Assembly: GCA_902793245.1 (NCBI GenBank)
Contig: CADBCX010000005.1
Coordinates: forward strand, 1 to 48,690
Direction: 5' to 3'
Length of the DNA stretch: 48,690 bases
Origin: an uncultured Eubacteriales bacterium
Lineage (GTDB): Bacteria > Bacillota > Clostridia > Christensenellales > Aristaeellaceae
Part shown: in pieces, positions 25,918-34,390 of the stretch
Layout: each line of letters begins with the position of its first letter
Position numbering within the stretch: the first letter of the stretch is position 1
Position numbers and translations under genes: made by a program
Notes under the pieces: model-generated
Database searches by the model: none
What the model was told of the DNA's origin: nothing
The model's input: the letters and a program-made list of their open reading frames with translations, nothing else

Positions 25918-27933
25918 ATGGGTCAATTCGTATTGAAAGCCCCCTACACCGCCCGGGGCGACCAGCCGCAGGCGATTGAAGCGCTGGCGCGGGGCGTGGA
26001 AGCGGGGATGCCCGCGCAGGTGCTGCTGGGCGTGACGGGCTCGGGCAAGACGTTCACGATGGCATCGGTCATCGAGAAGGTGCAGCGGCCCACGCTGGTG
26101 ATCGCCCACAACAAAACCTTAGCCGCCCAGCTGTGCAGCGAGTTCAAGGCGTTCTTCCCGGACAGCGCGGTGGAATACTTTGTTTCCTATTATGATTACT
26201 ACCAGCCGGAGGCTTACATTCCTTCCTCCGACACCTACATCGAAAAGGACGCCTCCGTGAACGAGGAGATCGACCGCCTGCGCCACAGCGCCACCGCCGC
26301 GCTGAAAGAGCGCAGCGACGTGATTATTGTCGCCTCCGTGTCCTGTATTTATTCCATGGGCGACCCCAGCGAGTACGAGGGCCAGATGATTTCCCTGCGG
26401 CCCGGCATGGAAATGAGCCCGGAGGAGCTGCTCCGCCGCCTGGTGGAGATTCAGTACGAGCGCAACGATGTGGCGTTTGAGCGCGGAAATTTCCGGGTTC
26501 GGGGGGATACAGTGGAGATCATCCCCGCAGGGCAGCGGGAAAACGGCATTCGGGTGGAGTTTTTCGGCGACGAGATCGACCGCGTGGCGGAGTTCTCCGT
26601 GGTGGACGGACACCTGCTCCACACCGTGCAGCACGCCGCCATCTTCCCCGCCACCCACTACGCCACCAGCGTGGAGCACCGGGAGGAGAACATCGCCCAG
26701 ATCGAGCGCGACATGTACGCCCAGAAGGCCGCGTTCGAGGCGGAGGGCAAGCTGCTGGAGGCTCAGCGCATCGAGCAGCGCACCAAATACGACGTGGAAA
26801 TGCTGCGGGAGATCGGCTTCTGCAACGGCATCGAGAATTACAGCCGCTACTTCGACGGGCGCAGTCCCGGCGACCCGCCCTATTCCCTGCTGGATTATTT
26901 TCCCAAAGGCTTCCTGGTGATGATCGACGAAAGCCACGTGACGGTGCCGCAGATTCGCGCCATGTACGCGGGCGACCGGGCGCGGAAGAAGATGCTGGTG
27001 GAGTACGGCTTCCGCCTGCCTTCGGCCTTCGACAACCGGCCCCTGACTTACGAAGAATTCAGCCAGCGGGTGGAGCAGGTGATTTACGTTTCCGCCACCC
27101 CCGCGCCCTACGAGCGCGAACGGGCCAGCCAGATCGTGGAGCAGATCATCCGGCCCACGGGGCTGCTGGACCCGAAGATCATCGTGCGCCCCGCCACCGG
27201 CCAGGTGGATGACCTGGTGGGCGAAATCCACAAGGTGGTGGAGAAGGGCGAGCGGGTGCTGGTCACGACCCTGACCAAGAAGATGGCGGAGCGCCTGACG
27301 GATTACCTGGACGAGCTGGGCATCCGGGTGCGCTACCTGCATTCCGACATCGTGACCCTGGAGCGCACCAAGCTCATCCGGGAGCTGCGCATGGGGGAAT
27401 ACGACGTGCTGGTGGGCATCAACCTGCTGCGGGAGGGCCTGGACCTGCCGGAGGTGGCGCTGGTCGCCATCCTGGACGCGGACAAGGAGGGCTTTCTCCG
27501 CTCCGAAACCAGCCTGATCCAGACCATCGGCCGCGCCGCCCGCAACGTGGAGGGCCGGGTGATCATGTACGCCGACAGCCCCACGGACTCCATGATGGCC
27601 GCCATCAGCGAGACCAACCGCCGCCGCGCCATCCAGGAGGAATACAACCGGCAGAACGGCATCACGCCGGAGTCGGTCAAAACCGCCGTGCGGGCCCTGC
27701 TGGAAATCACCGACAAGACCAGCGAGGAAATCGGCGGCGACCTGGACGCGGAGGAAAAGGACGAGTGGATCAGGCAGCTGGAAGACCAGATGCTGACCGC
27801 CGCCTCCGAGCTGGACTTCGAGAAGGCCGCCAAGCTCCGCGACCAGCTCTTCGCCCTTCGCGGCGACGCGCCTATCGACAAGCACCAGCCCTCCCGCAGA
27901 AGACGCGAGCGCGTAAGAAAAGCCGAGCATTAA
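25918..27933 (+). CDS. uvrB: Excinuclease ABC subunit B
   Basis: A 671-residue protein of usual length. Walker A is GVTGSGKT (38-45). The beta-hairpin segment [21 protein letters not shown] that clamps damaged DNA follows. The later helicase motifs [17 protein letters not shown] and QTIGRAARN are intact, and the UVR domain at the C-terminus ([12 protein letters not shown]) binds UvrC. It verifies damage in nucleotide excision repair. A GGAGG site precedes the ATG. The gene begins 12 bases after the toxin stop with no visible separate promoter, so it may be read from the toxin-antitoxin promoter. The common neighbour uvrA is absent. Confidence 0.97.
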   Translation: MGQFVLKAPYTARGDQPQAIEALARGVEAGMPAQVLLGVTGSGKTFTMASVIEKVQRPTLVIAHNKTLAAQLCSEFKAFFPDSAVEYFVSYYDYYQPEAYIPSSDTYIEKDASVNEEIDRLRHSATAALKERSDVIIVASVSCIYSMGDPSEYEGQMISLRPGMEMSPEELLRRLVEIQYERNDVAFERGNFRVRGDTVEIIPAGQRENGIRVEFFGDEIDRVAEFSVVDGHLLHTVQHAAIFPATHYATSVEHREENIAQIERDMYAQKAAFEAEGKLLEAQRIEQRTKYDVEMLREIGFCNGIENYSRYFDGRSPGDPPYSLLDYFPKGFLVMIDESHVTVPQIRAMYAGDRARKKMLVEYGFRLPSAFDNRPLTYEEFSQRVEQVIYVSATPAPYERERASQIVEQIIRPTGLLDPKIIVRPATGQVDDLVGEIHKVVEKGERVLVTTLTKKMAERLTDYLDELGIRVRYLHSDIVTLERTKLIRELRMGEYDVLVGINLLREGLDLPEVALVAILDADKEGFLRSETSLIQTIGRAARNVEGRVIMYADSPTDSMMAAISETNRRRAIQEEYNRQNGITPESVKTAVRALLEITDKTSEEIGGDLDAEEKDEWIRQLEDQMLTAASELDFEKAAKLRDQLFALRGDAPIDKHQPSRRRRERVRKAEH

Positions 27934-27937
27934 CGAG

Positions 27938-27984
27938 GCAGGGGGAAACCACTTTTTGTGGGCCAAAAAGCGGTTTCCCCCTGC
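27938..27984 (+). terminator. Long hairpin after uvrB
   Basis: A 13-bp stem (GCAGGGGGAAACC / GGTTTCCCCCTGC) continues, after one mismatch, into an inner CTTTTTG/CAAAAAG stem. No T-run follows, so termination is probable rather than certain. Confidence 0.55.
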
Positions 27985-28037
27985 ACCCCTTTCCGAAAAA
28001 GCCATAAAGGGATATATTCAGCTTAGGAGAAACAAAT

Positions 28038-28571
28038 ATGATCTATTATCAGGACAAAGACATCGTGATTCGCAACATGGTTCCCGCCGACGCGCAGATT
28101 TTCACCGACGGGGAAATCGCCCAGGGCTGGCATGCGACGGTGGAGAAGTACGAAATGCGGCTGCGGGACCAGGCCGCGGGCAAGGCCGTTTCCCTGGTGG
28201 CGGAGTACCGGGGCAGTCCGGCGGGGTATGTGAACGTATACCCCGATTCCACGTGGGGCGCGTTCGGGAATCGGGGCCTGCCGGAGATCGTGGATTTCGG
28301 GGTGCTGCAAAAGTATCAGCGGCGGGGCATCGGAACGAAGCTGATGGACGCAGCCGAGCAGGTCGCAGCCCGGTACGCGGACACCGTTTATCTGTGCGTG
28401 GGCCTGCACAACGGCTACGGCAGCGCCCAGCGCATGTACGTCAAGCGCGGCTATATCCCCGACGGTTCCGGCGTCTGGTATAGGGATAAGCCCTGCACGC
28501 CCTATGACACCATCTATACCAACGACGACGACCTGGTGCTGTACCTGTCGAAACGGCTTGCAACCAGTTGA
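28038..28571 (+). CDS. GNAT-family N-acetyltransferase
   Basis: A 177-residue protein with the acetyl-CoA-binding motif A: VLQKYQRRGIGTKLMDAAE (QRRGIG loop). It is followed by VYLCVGLHNGYGSAQRMYVKRGYI, typical of GNAT motif B. The substrate is unknown. It has a GGAG ribosome site and stands alone between the uvrB hairpin and an inverted-repeat element. The C-terminal part (YRDKPCTPYDTIYTNDDDLVLYLSK) resembles small-molecule or antibiotic acetyltransferase relatives, but this is not decisive. Confidence 0.88.
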   Translation: MIYYQDKDIVIRNMVPADAQIFTDGEIAQGWHATVEKYEMRLRDQAAGKAVSLVAEYRGSPAGYVNVYPDSTWGAFGNRGLPEIVDFGVLQKYQRRGIGTKLMDAAEQVAARYADTVYLCVGLHNGYGSAQRMYVKRGYIPDGSGVWYRDKPCTPYDTIYTNDDDLVLYLSKRLATS

Positions 28572-28667
28572 ATTTAAGAATTTTTCAGGACACTGTGAAT
28601 CAGCAGTAAACGCATGGAAAGCAAAGAAGACGATTACCTAAAGGAAAAATCATATCAAGTCAAACAA

Positions 28668-28803
28668 GGAGATTCTTCGCGTCCGGATGCGCTCAGAATG
28701 ACAAAGCAAGTTGGTTCTTTCCAAAGTTTGGTGCGCAACACAGAGCTTTTTCCGAACGCAATCTCGATGTCATTCTGAGCGCATCCGGACGCGAAGAATC
28801 TCC
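28668..28803. mobile_element. MITE-like element with 36-bp perfect inverted ends
   Basis: Bases 28668-28703 and 28768-28803 are perfect 36-bp inverted repeats (GGAGATTCTTCGCGTCC... and its complement) around a 64-base centre with no coding capacity. The GATTCTTCGC...CTCAGAATGACA motif resembles intergenic repeats I know from many bacteria. No clear target duplication was seen. It fills most of the spacer before the radical SAM gene. Confidence 0.7.
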
Positions 28804-28871
28804 CAGCTGGACGTTTTGTCTTTTTATATCTGTGATTGAAAAGCCCCACAAAACTTTTAAAAGGAGTTCCT

Positions 28872-29741
28872 ATGTCTGTCTGTACCTTATGTCCCCGGCG
28901 GTGCGGGGTGGATCGAAGCGTGAAAACGGGGTTCTGCGGGATGGGCGAAACGCCGCGCATCGCCCGGGCGGCGCTGCATTTCTGGGAAGAGCCCTGCATT
29001 TCCGGCGCGCGGGGCAGCGGCGCGGTGTTCTTCTCCGGCTGCACCCTGCGCTGCGCTTACTGCCAGAACTTTTCCATCAGCCATGGGGGAGAGGGCCAGG
29101 AGATTTCCGTCCGGCGGCTGGCGGATATCTTCCGTGAACTGGAAGCCCAGGGTGCCCACAATCTCAATCTGGTGACCGGCACGCCCTTCGTGCCCGCCAT
29201 CTTAGACGCGCTGGAAATATATCGCCCCGCTATCCCCATCGTGTGGAACACCAGCGGCTATGAAACGCTGGAAACCCTCAAGCGGCTGGAAGGCGCGGTG
29301 GACGTTTACCTGCCCGACCTGAAGCATGTGTCCCCCCGCCTGGCGAAGCTCTGCGCGGGCGCGCCGGACTACTTTGACGTCGCCTCCGCCGCCATCCGGG
29401 AAATGTGCCGCCAGGCCGGCGAAGCGGTCTACGACGAAAACGGCATGATGCGAAAGGGCGTGATCGTGCGGCACCTGATCCTGCCCGGCTGCACGGTGGA
29501 CAGCCTCCGCGCCCTGGACTTCATCGCGGACAGCCTGCCAAAGGGCACGCCCGTGTCCCTCATGCGGCAGTACACCCCCGAGCCCTGGTGCGCGATCCCC
29601 GGCCTGGACCGGCGCGTGACCGACGCGGAATACCAGCGCGTCCTGGCCCATTTTGAAATGCTGGGGCTGACTGGCTACACCCAGGAAAAGGAAGCGGCGG
29701 ACGGCTGCTTTACTCCCCAATTTGACGGAACCGGTGTCTAA
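28872..29741 (+). CDS. Radical SAM protein, PflX family (COG1313-like)
   Basis: A 289-residue enzyme. The N-terminus has CTLCPRRCGVDR and GFCGMG cysteines. The radical SAM cluster motif C57-x3-C61-x2-C64 (SGCTLRCAYCQNF) follows. Then come NLVTGTPFVPAI, IPIVWNTSGYETLETLK, VDVYLPDLKH, GVIVRHLILPG and SLMRQYTPEPW, all typical of PflX. The family is related to pyruvate-formate-lyase activases, but its true substrate is unsettled. ATG 28872 has AAGGAG seven bases before; an ATG 36 bases upstream is less likely. It is a single gene followed by the htrA promoter. Confidence 0.9.
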   Translation: MSVCTLCPRRCGVDRSVKTGFCGMGETPRIARAALHFWEEPCISGARGSGAVFFSGCTLRCAYCQNFSISHGGEGQEISVRRLADIFRELEAQGAHNLNLVTGTPFVPAILDALEIYRPAIPIVWNTSGYETLETLKRLEGAVDVYLPDLKHVSPRLAKLCAGAPDYFDVASAAIREMCRQAGEAVYDENGMMRKGVIVRHLILPGCTVDSLRALDFIADSLPKGTPVSLMRQYTPEPWCAIPGLDRRVTDAEYQRVLAHFEMLGLTGYTQEKEAADGCFTPQFDGTGV

Positions 29742-29783
29742 TTTTTGTCACGATTGTATCAATTTTCTGTAAAAAAGGATTCC

Positions 29784-29789
29784 TATAAT
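29784..29789 (+). promoter_or_regulatory. Candidate -10 box for the HtrA gene
   Basis: TATAAT lies about 85 bases before the start codon; no good -35 box is seen at the expected distance. Confidence 0.4.
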
Positions 29790-29874
29790 AAAGCCGTACT
29801 CAGAAGGGAAGGAAGATTCCCGGAGAGTGCGGCTTTCAACATGTGATGATAAATCAACGAAAGGAAGTATGAAT

Positions 29875-31176
29875 ATGAAAAAGCGTTTTTATGTGGGCAT
29901 TGTGGCCGTGCTGATCGCCGTGGTCATGATCGGCGCGACGGTGATCACCGCCAACGCCGCCACCAACGGCCTGACTGAAAAAGAAATTGACGCCATCGTG
30001 AACACCACCACCGACCAGAGCAAGGTCGAAAGCCCGTTCCTGAGCGTGGTCAACGACGTGCGCAACAGCGTGGTGGGCGTGAACAACTACGCCACCTCCA
30101 CCGCCTATTACGGCTACGGCTTCGGCTATGGCTACGGCCAGCCCGAAACCAAGGAAAGCCTGCGGGGCACCGGCTCCGGCGTGGTCATCACGGAATACGG
30201 CCATGTGCTGACCAACTATCACGTGGTGGAGGGCGCTTCCCGCGTCACCGTCACCACCGGCACCGACGACAAGGAACACGAGGCCACCGTGGTGGGCTAT
30301 GACGCGACCCTGGATATCGCCGTGCTGGAAGTGAAGGACCTGGACATTAAGCCCGTGCAGCTGGGCGACAGCGACGCCCTGCAGGTGGGCGAATACGCCA
30401 TCGTGATCGGCAACCCCATGGGCGAACGGTTTGCCCGCTCCGTCTCCATCGGCGTGGTGTCCGGCCTGGGCCGCGAAGTGACCGACCGCAATATGGATAA
30501 ATACGGCCGCATCTCCACCGTGACCAACACCATGATCCAGACCGACGCTGCCGTGAACTCCGGCAACTCCGGCGGCGGCATGTTCAACACCCTGGGCCAG
30601 CTGCAGGGCATTCCTTCCATGTACGCCCTCAGCTCCAGCGGCAGCAGCTTCTTCTTCTCCACCGGCGAACAGGCGGACAACATCGGCCTGTGCATCCCGA
30701 TCAACGTGGCGAAGCCCCTCATCACCGAAGTGCTCAAGGATTACAACAACACCGGCAAGAGCGCCGATACCCGCGTCCAGAACGGTGACAAGGCCGAAGA
30801 ACGCATTGATTCTCCCCTGTTCGGCAAGCCCCGCCTGGGCGTCACCATCACCACCCTGTCCAACAGCTCCCGCTTCGGCCTGCCCGCCGGCGCGTTCGTC
30901 CGCGCCGTGGAAGCCGGTTCCCCCGCTGACGACGGCGGCGTGAAGGCCGGCGACATCGTGGTGGAAATGGACGGCACGATCCTGGATTCCCAGAACGCGC
31001 TGATCAACAAGCTGAACGGCTACCACGAGGGCGACCAGGTGCAGCTGAAGGTGTACCGCGACCCCGAACTGACCGAAAACACCAACCTGAACAACGTGGA
31101 CGTGAACAAGCTGGGCAATGGGGAATATATCGACCTGACCATCACCCTGCGCGTGGTTGACAATATGAATTTCTGA
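29875..31176 (+). CDS. HtrA/DegP-type trypsin-like serine protease with PDZ domain
   Basis: A 433-residue protein from ATG 29875, nine bases after AAGGA. The N-terminal hydrophobic segment (VGIVAVLIAVVMIGATVITANA) is a signal or anchor. A Tyr/Gly-rich stretch (about 78-89) precedes the protease domain. Its triad is H116 (TNYHVVEG), D147 (ATLDIAVLEV) and S232 (NSGNSGGGMFN). A C-terminal PDZ domain (about 320-400, GAFVRAVEAGSPADDGGVKAGDIVVEMDG) follows. Such proteases degrade or refold misfolded envelope proteins. The spacer between protease and PDZ is charged and flexible. A strong terminator follows, so the gene is transcribed alone. Confidence 0.92.
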   Translation: MKKRFYVGIVAVLIAVVMIGATVITANAATNGLTEKEIDAIVNTTTDQSKVESPFLSVVNDVRNSVVGVNNYATSTAYYGYGFGYGYGQPETKESLRGTGSGVVITEYGHVLTNYHVVEGASRVTVTTGTDDKEHEATVVGYDATLDIAVLEVKDLDIKPVQLGDSDALQVGEYAIVIGNPMGERFARSVSIGVVSGLGREVTDRNMDKYGRISTVTNTMIQTDAAVNSGNSGGGMFNTLGQLQGIPSMYALSSSGSSFFFSTGEQADNIGLCIPINVAKPLITEVLKDYNNTGKSADTRVQNGDKAEERIDSPLFGKPRLGVTITTLSNSSRFGLPAGAFVRAVEAGSPADDGGVKAGDIVVEMDGTILDSQNALINKLNGYHEGDQVQLKVYRDPELTENTNLNNVDVNKLGNGEYIDLTITLRVVDNMNF

Positions 31177-31189
31177 TGTGTCCATTGCC

Positions 31190-31223
31190 TGCCGCTGCCC
31201 CTCAAAGGGACAGCGGCATTTTT
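31190..31223 (+). terminator. Rho-independent terminator
   Basis: The stem TGCCGCTG (31190-31197) / CAGCGGCA (31211-31218) has an inner CCCT/AGGG pair and is followed by TTTTT. Confidence 0.88.
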
Positions 31224-31292
31224 GAAATTCCCACAAATTGGATGGTACTTGTAAAAATAATTGTGCTTTTCAACCATATTCCACCGTAAAAG

Positions 31293-31321
31293 TTGACAGC
31301 GGCATGCAAATATGGTATGAT
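31293..31321 (+). promoter_or_regulatory. Strong sigma-A promoter
   Basis: Consensus TTGACA (31293-31298) is separated by 17 bases from TATGAT (31316-31321), about 65 bases before the CxxC-repeat protein. Confidence 0.85.
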
Positions 31322-31385
31322 ACAAGCGGTTCCTTATCTGCATGAAGACCAACGCCGCCCGGCTTTTTCCGCCGGCCGGCCCCAA

Positions 31386-32693
31386 ATGATGGAGGTAACA
31401 ATCACGAAACGTATTTTGTTGATCCTCGTCCTGCTGCTGCTATGTGCTTCCCTGGCGGCATGGGCGGAGGAAACCGGGGAAGAAACCATCCCCGAGGCTG
31501 TTGCGGGGGAAAGCGCTTTTCCCGTCTATGAGGAGGAAAGCCCGGAAATTCCCCCGGAGGACGAATTTGCCGCGCCCGGCGAGGCGCCCGCGGAAGACGA
31601 GACCGCCGCGGGACACACCTGGGAGCATCCGACGCGCGAAGTGCAGTCCGGCGAAGCCGTATACCAATCCATGCATGATCCGGACATGCACCGTGTGATT
31701 CGTTCCTTTGATTTATACTGCGATGCCTGCCGGCAGGTGGTGGAAGCACAGTACCGCGTTGAAGAAACGGCGGAGCCGCATGCGTTCGCCCTGGTGGACA
31801 GCATCGCGGCCACCTGTGTCCGGGAGGGCAGCCAAACGTTCGCCTGCTCCCTGTGCGGGGATCAGCGCACGGACATTCTGCCCATAACGGATCACGACTG
31901 GACGGAATGGGAAGACAGCAATGAATCGGAAGGCCCCGCGTGCACGAGGGACCAGACGCTGGTTCATCATTGCAAAATCTGCGGTCTGGAAGAGACCAAA
32001 ACGGTGCCCGCCCGCGGCCATCAATGGGCGGCTGTGAGCTATACCGAAGCCACCTGCTGCGAGGACGGCGAGGCCGTGCGCAGGTGCACCGACTGCGGCG
32101 AGGAAGAAACCATCGTTCTTCCCGCCTATGGGCACACCTATGTGCAGTCCAACAGCGGCGACACGCAGGGCCAGTACGTCTGCGCCATCTGCGGCGAAGT
32201 GAAGGAAGAAACGGCGTCGGCGCAAAACACAAAAACGCATATGTATTACAACAACACCGTCACGTCCTTCGGCCCCACCACCCGGGAGCTCATCGGCGGC
32301 AGCGTGTGGAACCGGGTCACGCCGGTGGACCTGTCCCAGGAAGGCGTGTTCACGTATCCCCTCGTCGCCAGCAACCAGTACACCGTCGGCACGGCGACCC
32401 TGGTGAACGGCGAGGACAGCCAGCAGGTGAATTACAGGCTCAGTTCGCCCAAGATCAACGTCCATTCCGAATCGCTGGTGGTGTATCCCAACCTGCAAGC
32501 GCTCAAAACCGGCGAAAACGCCATGTCCTTTGATTTCAACAAGCCGATCGATTTGAAATCCTGCTTTGGCGACGAAGCGCACGTGATCGTGGCGATTACG
32601 CTGAAAGCGGACTACGACGCCGATAGCGCGGGCGTCAGCCGCTTCTCCGCCGACCAGAAATGGATCGACCAGATGATGGAAATGATCAAGTAG
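31386..32693 (+). CDS. Secreted CxxC-repeat protein of unknown function
   Basis: A protein of about 435 residues. The signal peptide (RILLILVLLLLCASLAAWAEE) is followed by a Glu/Pro-rich spacer. Then come repeated units built as CxxCG...(I/V)(L/P)P(A)xGHxW (CSLCG, CKICG, CTDCG, CAICG, plus CDAC). Such units recur in secreted clostridial proteins and may bind metal or form disulphides; I know no fixed function. The last ~150 residues are a separate globular region without a membrane anchor. Start choice is odd: in-frame ATGs at 31386 and 31389 have no ribosome site before them, whereas a perfect GGAGG (31391-31395) sits 8 bases before an ACG codon at 31404 (ACG AAA CGT). It is driven by the 31293 promoter. 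Confidence 0.75.
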   Translation: MMEVTITKRILLILVLLLLCASLAAWAEETGEETIPEAVAGESAFPVYEEESPEIPPEDEFAAPGEAPAEDETAAGHTWEHPTREVQSGEAVYQSMHDPDMHRVIRSFDLYCDACRQVVEAQYRVEETAEPHAFALVDSIAATCVREGSQTFACSLCGDQRTDILPITDHDWTEWEDSNESEGPACTRDQTLVHHCKICGLEETKTVPARGHQWAAVSYTEATCCEDGEAVRRCTDCGEEETIVLPAYGHTYVQSNSGDTQGQYVCAICGEVKEETASAQNTKTHMYYNNTVTSFGPTTRELIGGSVWNRVTPVDLSQEGVFTYPLVASNQYTVGTATLVNGEDSQQVNYRLSSPKINVHSESLVVYPNLQALKTGENAMSFDFNKPIDLKSCFGDEAHVIVAITLKADYDADSAGVSRFSADQKWIDQMMEMIK

Positions 32694-32717
32694 GGATGAG
32701 GGGACGGGAGGTAAAGA

Positions 32718-32828
32718 GCGAGGAGTGAGGAGTTATATAGATGAACAATGAAACGTAAGCCTTGCTTCACGTTGAAAGCATCATCATTCTAAAACTCCTA
32801 ACTCCTCACTCCTAATTCCTCACTCATT
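32718..32828. repeat. Heptad-repeat hairpin
   Basis: The left arm GCGAGGA, GTGAGGA, GTTATAT (32718-32738) faces ACTCCTA, ACTCCTC, ACTCCTA, ATTCCTC, ACTCATT (32794-32828). A core of 14 bp pairs perfectly (32721-32734 with 32800-32813). It lies just after the stop of the CxxC-repeat protein. The centre holds a GCTTCACGTTGAAAGC near-palindrome. Confidence 0.85.
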
Positions 32829-32941
32829 TACACCTTTACACGCATACACGGAATTTTTCGCAACTCACCGCAAAAAATCGCAGTCCTGCGCAAGCCATGA
32901 GGCGGCGAAAAATTCCTCTTTTCTTTTTTGGTTTCATCGTG

Positions 32942-33115
32942 TATAATAAAGCTCGCGCAACGCCGCAAACCCGAATGCGAACGCATGAAGGCCAGCGGGC
33001 GGCGCAATACAATTTGTTTCCCTTGAGGGCAGGGACGCGTCCGGGCCCGAGAGCGAAAGGAGGCATCAAAGGCTTTTGTTTGGACGCATGGCAGAATCGT
33101 CATGCTTTTCTTTTT
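32942..33115 (+). promoter_or_regulatory. Structured leader with attenuator before the TM1266-type gene
   Basis: A TATAAT box at 32942-32947 would start a leader of about 170 bases. Its end forms a terminator: GCATGGC (33086-33092) pairs with GTCATGC (33099-33105), followed by TTTTCTTTTT. The upstream run AAAGGAGGCAT (33056-33066) can instead pair with ATGC-TTTTCTTT at 33102-33113, giving a possible antiterminator. ATGCG-AA-CGCAT (about 32976) and GGACGCGTCC (about 33033) are further hairpins. I could not match it to a known riboswitch class. The AAAGGAGG might instead be a ribosome site for a TTG at 33076. Confidence 0.5.
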
Positions 33116-33135
33116 GGAAAGGAATGAGTATTCCC

Positions 33136-33384
33136 ATGGAAGAAGAACGCATCGGTTTTATCGGGATCGTCATCGAGGACCTGACCCAGGCCGCGAAGGT
33201 GAACCAGATCATTTCCCAGTTTCAGGAGATGGTGACGGGCCGCATCGGCGTGCCTGACCACGACCGGGATATGGCGGTGATTGGTTTGCTGGTTCGCGGG
33301 GATAATATCCGCGTGGGCAGCTTCACCGCCAAGCTGGGCAACGTGCCCGGCGTGCAGGTGAAAAGCGCGATGACAAAAAAGTAA
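33136..33384 (+). CDS. TM1266-type iron-only hydrogenase system regulator
   Basis: An 82-residue ACT-like protein: RIGFIGIVIEDLTQAAKVNQIISQFQEMVTGRIGVPDHDRDMAVIGLLVRG, ending KLGNVPGVQVKSAMTKK. This is the typical pattern and length of the TM1266 family, usually found beside [FeFe]-hydrogenase or HydEFG maturation genes. None of those is in the window. ATG 33136 best fits the family N-terminus; ATG 33124 (MSIPMEEE) is possible but sits directly on the GGAAAGG site. The binding-protein gene follows after 30 bases, so the two probably form an operon under the structured leader. Confidence 0.85.
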   Translation: MEEERIGFIGIVIEDLTQAAKVNQIISQFQEMVTGRIGVPDHDRDMAVIGLLVRGDNIRVGSFTAKLGNVPGVQVKSAMTKK

Positions 33385-33414
33385 GCAAAAACAAAGAATC
33401 GAGGTCAATCAAAA

Positions 33415-34374
33415 ATGAAAAACTTCTTCAAAATCCTGGCCGTGCTGATGCTGGCCGTAAGCATTCCCTTCGTGTGCGCCGCGGAAAACAGCGCCGAACC
33501 CGTGCGGGTCGCCGGGCTGAAAGGCCCCACCGGCATGGCGCTGGCCCACATGATCACCGCGGACGCGGGCAAGAACTATGAGCTGAACCTGGTAGCCGCC
33601 CCCGCTGAGGTGAACGCGCTGGTCATTTCCGGCCAGGTGGACATTGCCGCCGTGCCGGTCAACGCGGGTGCGGTGCTGTTCAACAAGACCGAGGGCGGCG
33701 TGCGCGCCCTGTCCCTCATCACGCGCGGCATGCTGTACGTGCTGGAAAACGGCGACACCATCCACTCCGTCGCCGACCTGGAGGGCCGGGATATCCTGAA
33801 CGCCGGCCAGGGCGCGACCCCGGAATACGTGATGAACTACATCCTGGAAACCAACGGCGTGAAGGCCAACATGGCCTTTGAAGCCGAGCACGCCGCCGTG
33901 GCGTCCAAGGCCATCGAGGGCCTGGCCGACGTGGTGCTGCTGCCCGAACCGCTGGTGACCCAGGTGCTGATGAAGAACCCGAGCTTCCGCAAGGCCCTGG
34001 ATATCACCGAGGAATTCGCCGCCGCCGCGCAGAAGAACGGCTTTGCCGACGCCCAGCTGTCCATGAGCGTGGTCATCGCCCGGAAGGAATTCGTGGAAGC
34101 GCACCCCGAGCAGGTGGCCCAGTTCATGAAGGATCTGGAAGCCTCCATCGCCTTCGCCAATGAGAACGTCAGCGAGGCCGCGAAAGAAATCGCCGCCCTG
34201 GAAATCATCCCCGCCGCGCCGATCGCCGAAAAGGCCCTGCCCTCCTGCCGCCTGGTGTTCGTCGCCGGGGAGGACATGCAGGCCCAGGCCGCGCCGCTGT
34301 ACGATATCCTGTTCGCCGCCAACCCCGCTTCCGTCGGCGGCAAGGCCCCCGCGGAGGAATACTACTTCAAATAA
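33415..34374 (+). CDS. ABC solute-binding protein, NitT/TauT (NMT1-like) type
   Basis: A 319-residue protein with a signal peptide (FFKILAVLMLAVSIPFVCAAE). PFVC is a poor lipobox because V occupies the -1 position. The fold pattern matches NMT1/TauA binding proteins: VRVAGLKGPTGMALAHMI, ALVISGQVDIAAVPVNAGAVLF, VADLEGRDILNAGQGATPEYVMNYIL, and the late VIARKEFVEAHPEQVAQFMKDLEASI. Such proteins bind small anions, thiamine precursors or similar; the ligand here is unknown. No permease or ATPase gene follows; a terminator does. It is probably co-transcribed with the TM1266-type gene. Confidence 0.85.
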   Translation: MKNFFKILAVLMLAVSIPFVCAAENSAEPVRVAGLKGPTGMALAHMITADAGKNYELNLVAAPAEVNALVISGQVDIAAVPVNAGAVLFNKTEGGVRALSLITRGMLYVLENGDTIHSVADLEGRDILNAGQGATPEYVMNYILETNGVKANMAFEAEHAAVASKAIEGLADVVLLPEPLVTQVLMKNPSFRKALDITEEFAAAAQKNGFADAQLSMSVVIARKEFVEAHPEQVAQFMKDLEASIAFANENVSEAAKEIAALEIIPAAPIAEKALPSCRLVFVAGEDMQAQAAPLYDILFAANPASVGGKAPAEEYYFK

Positions 34375-34390
34375 ACAGCTTCATACGGCA

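Noticed and set aside
26119..28005. Long minus-strand frame opposite uvrB
   Set aside because: Shadow of uvrB; the same holds for the long frames opposite htrA (29854-31236), dnaA (21101-22492) and the NRPS gene (45713-47674).
32765..32785. Near-palindrome GCTTCACGTTGAAAGC considered as a parS site
   Set aside because: It has an extra base in the centre and mismatched ends compared with TGTTTCACGTGAAACA; no true parS was found.
32897..33127. 76-codon frame in the TM1266 leader
   Set aside because: It spans the promoter and hairpins, has no ribosome site, and reads as low-quality Arg/Gly/Pro-rich protein.
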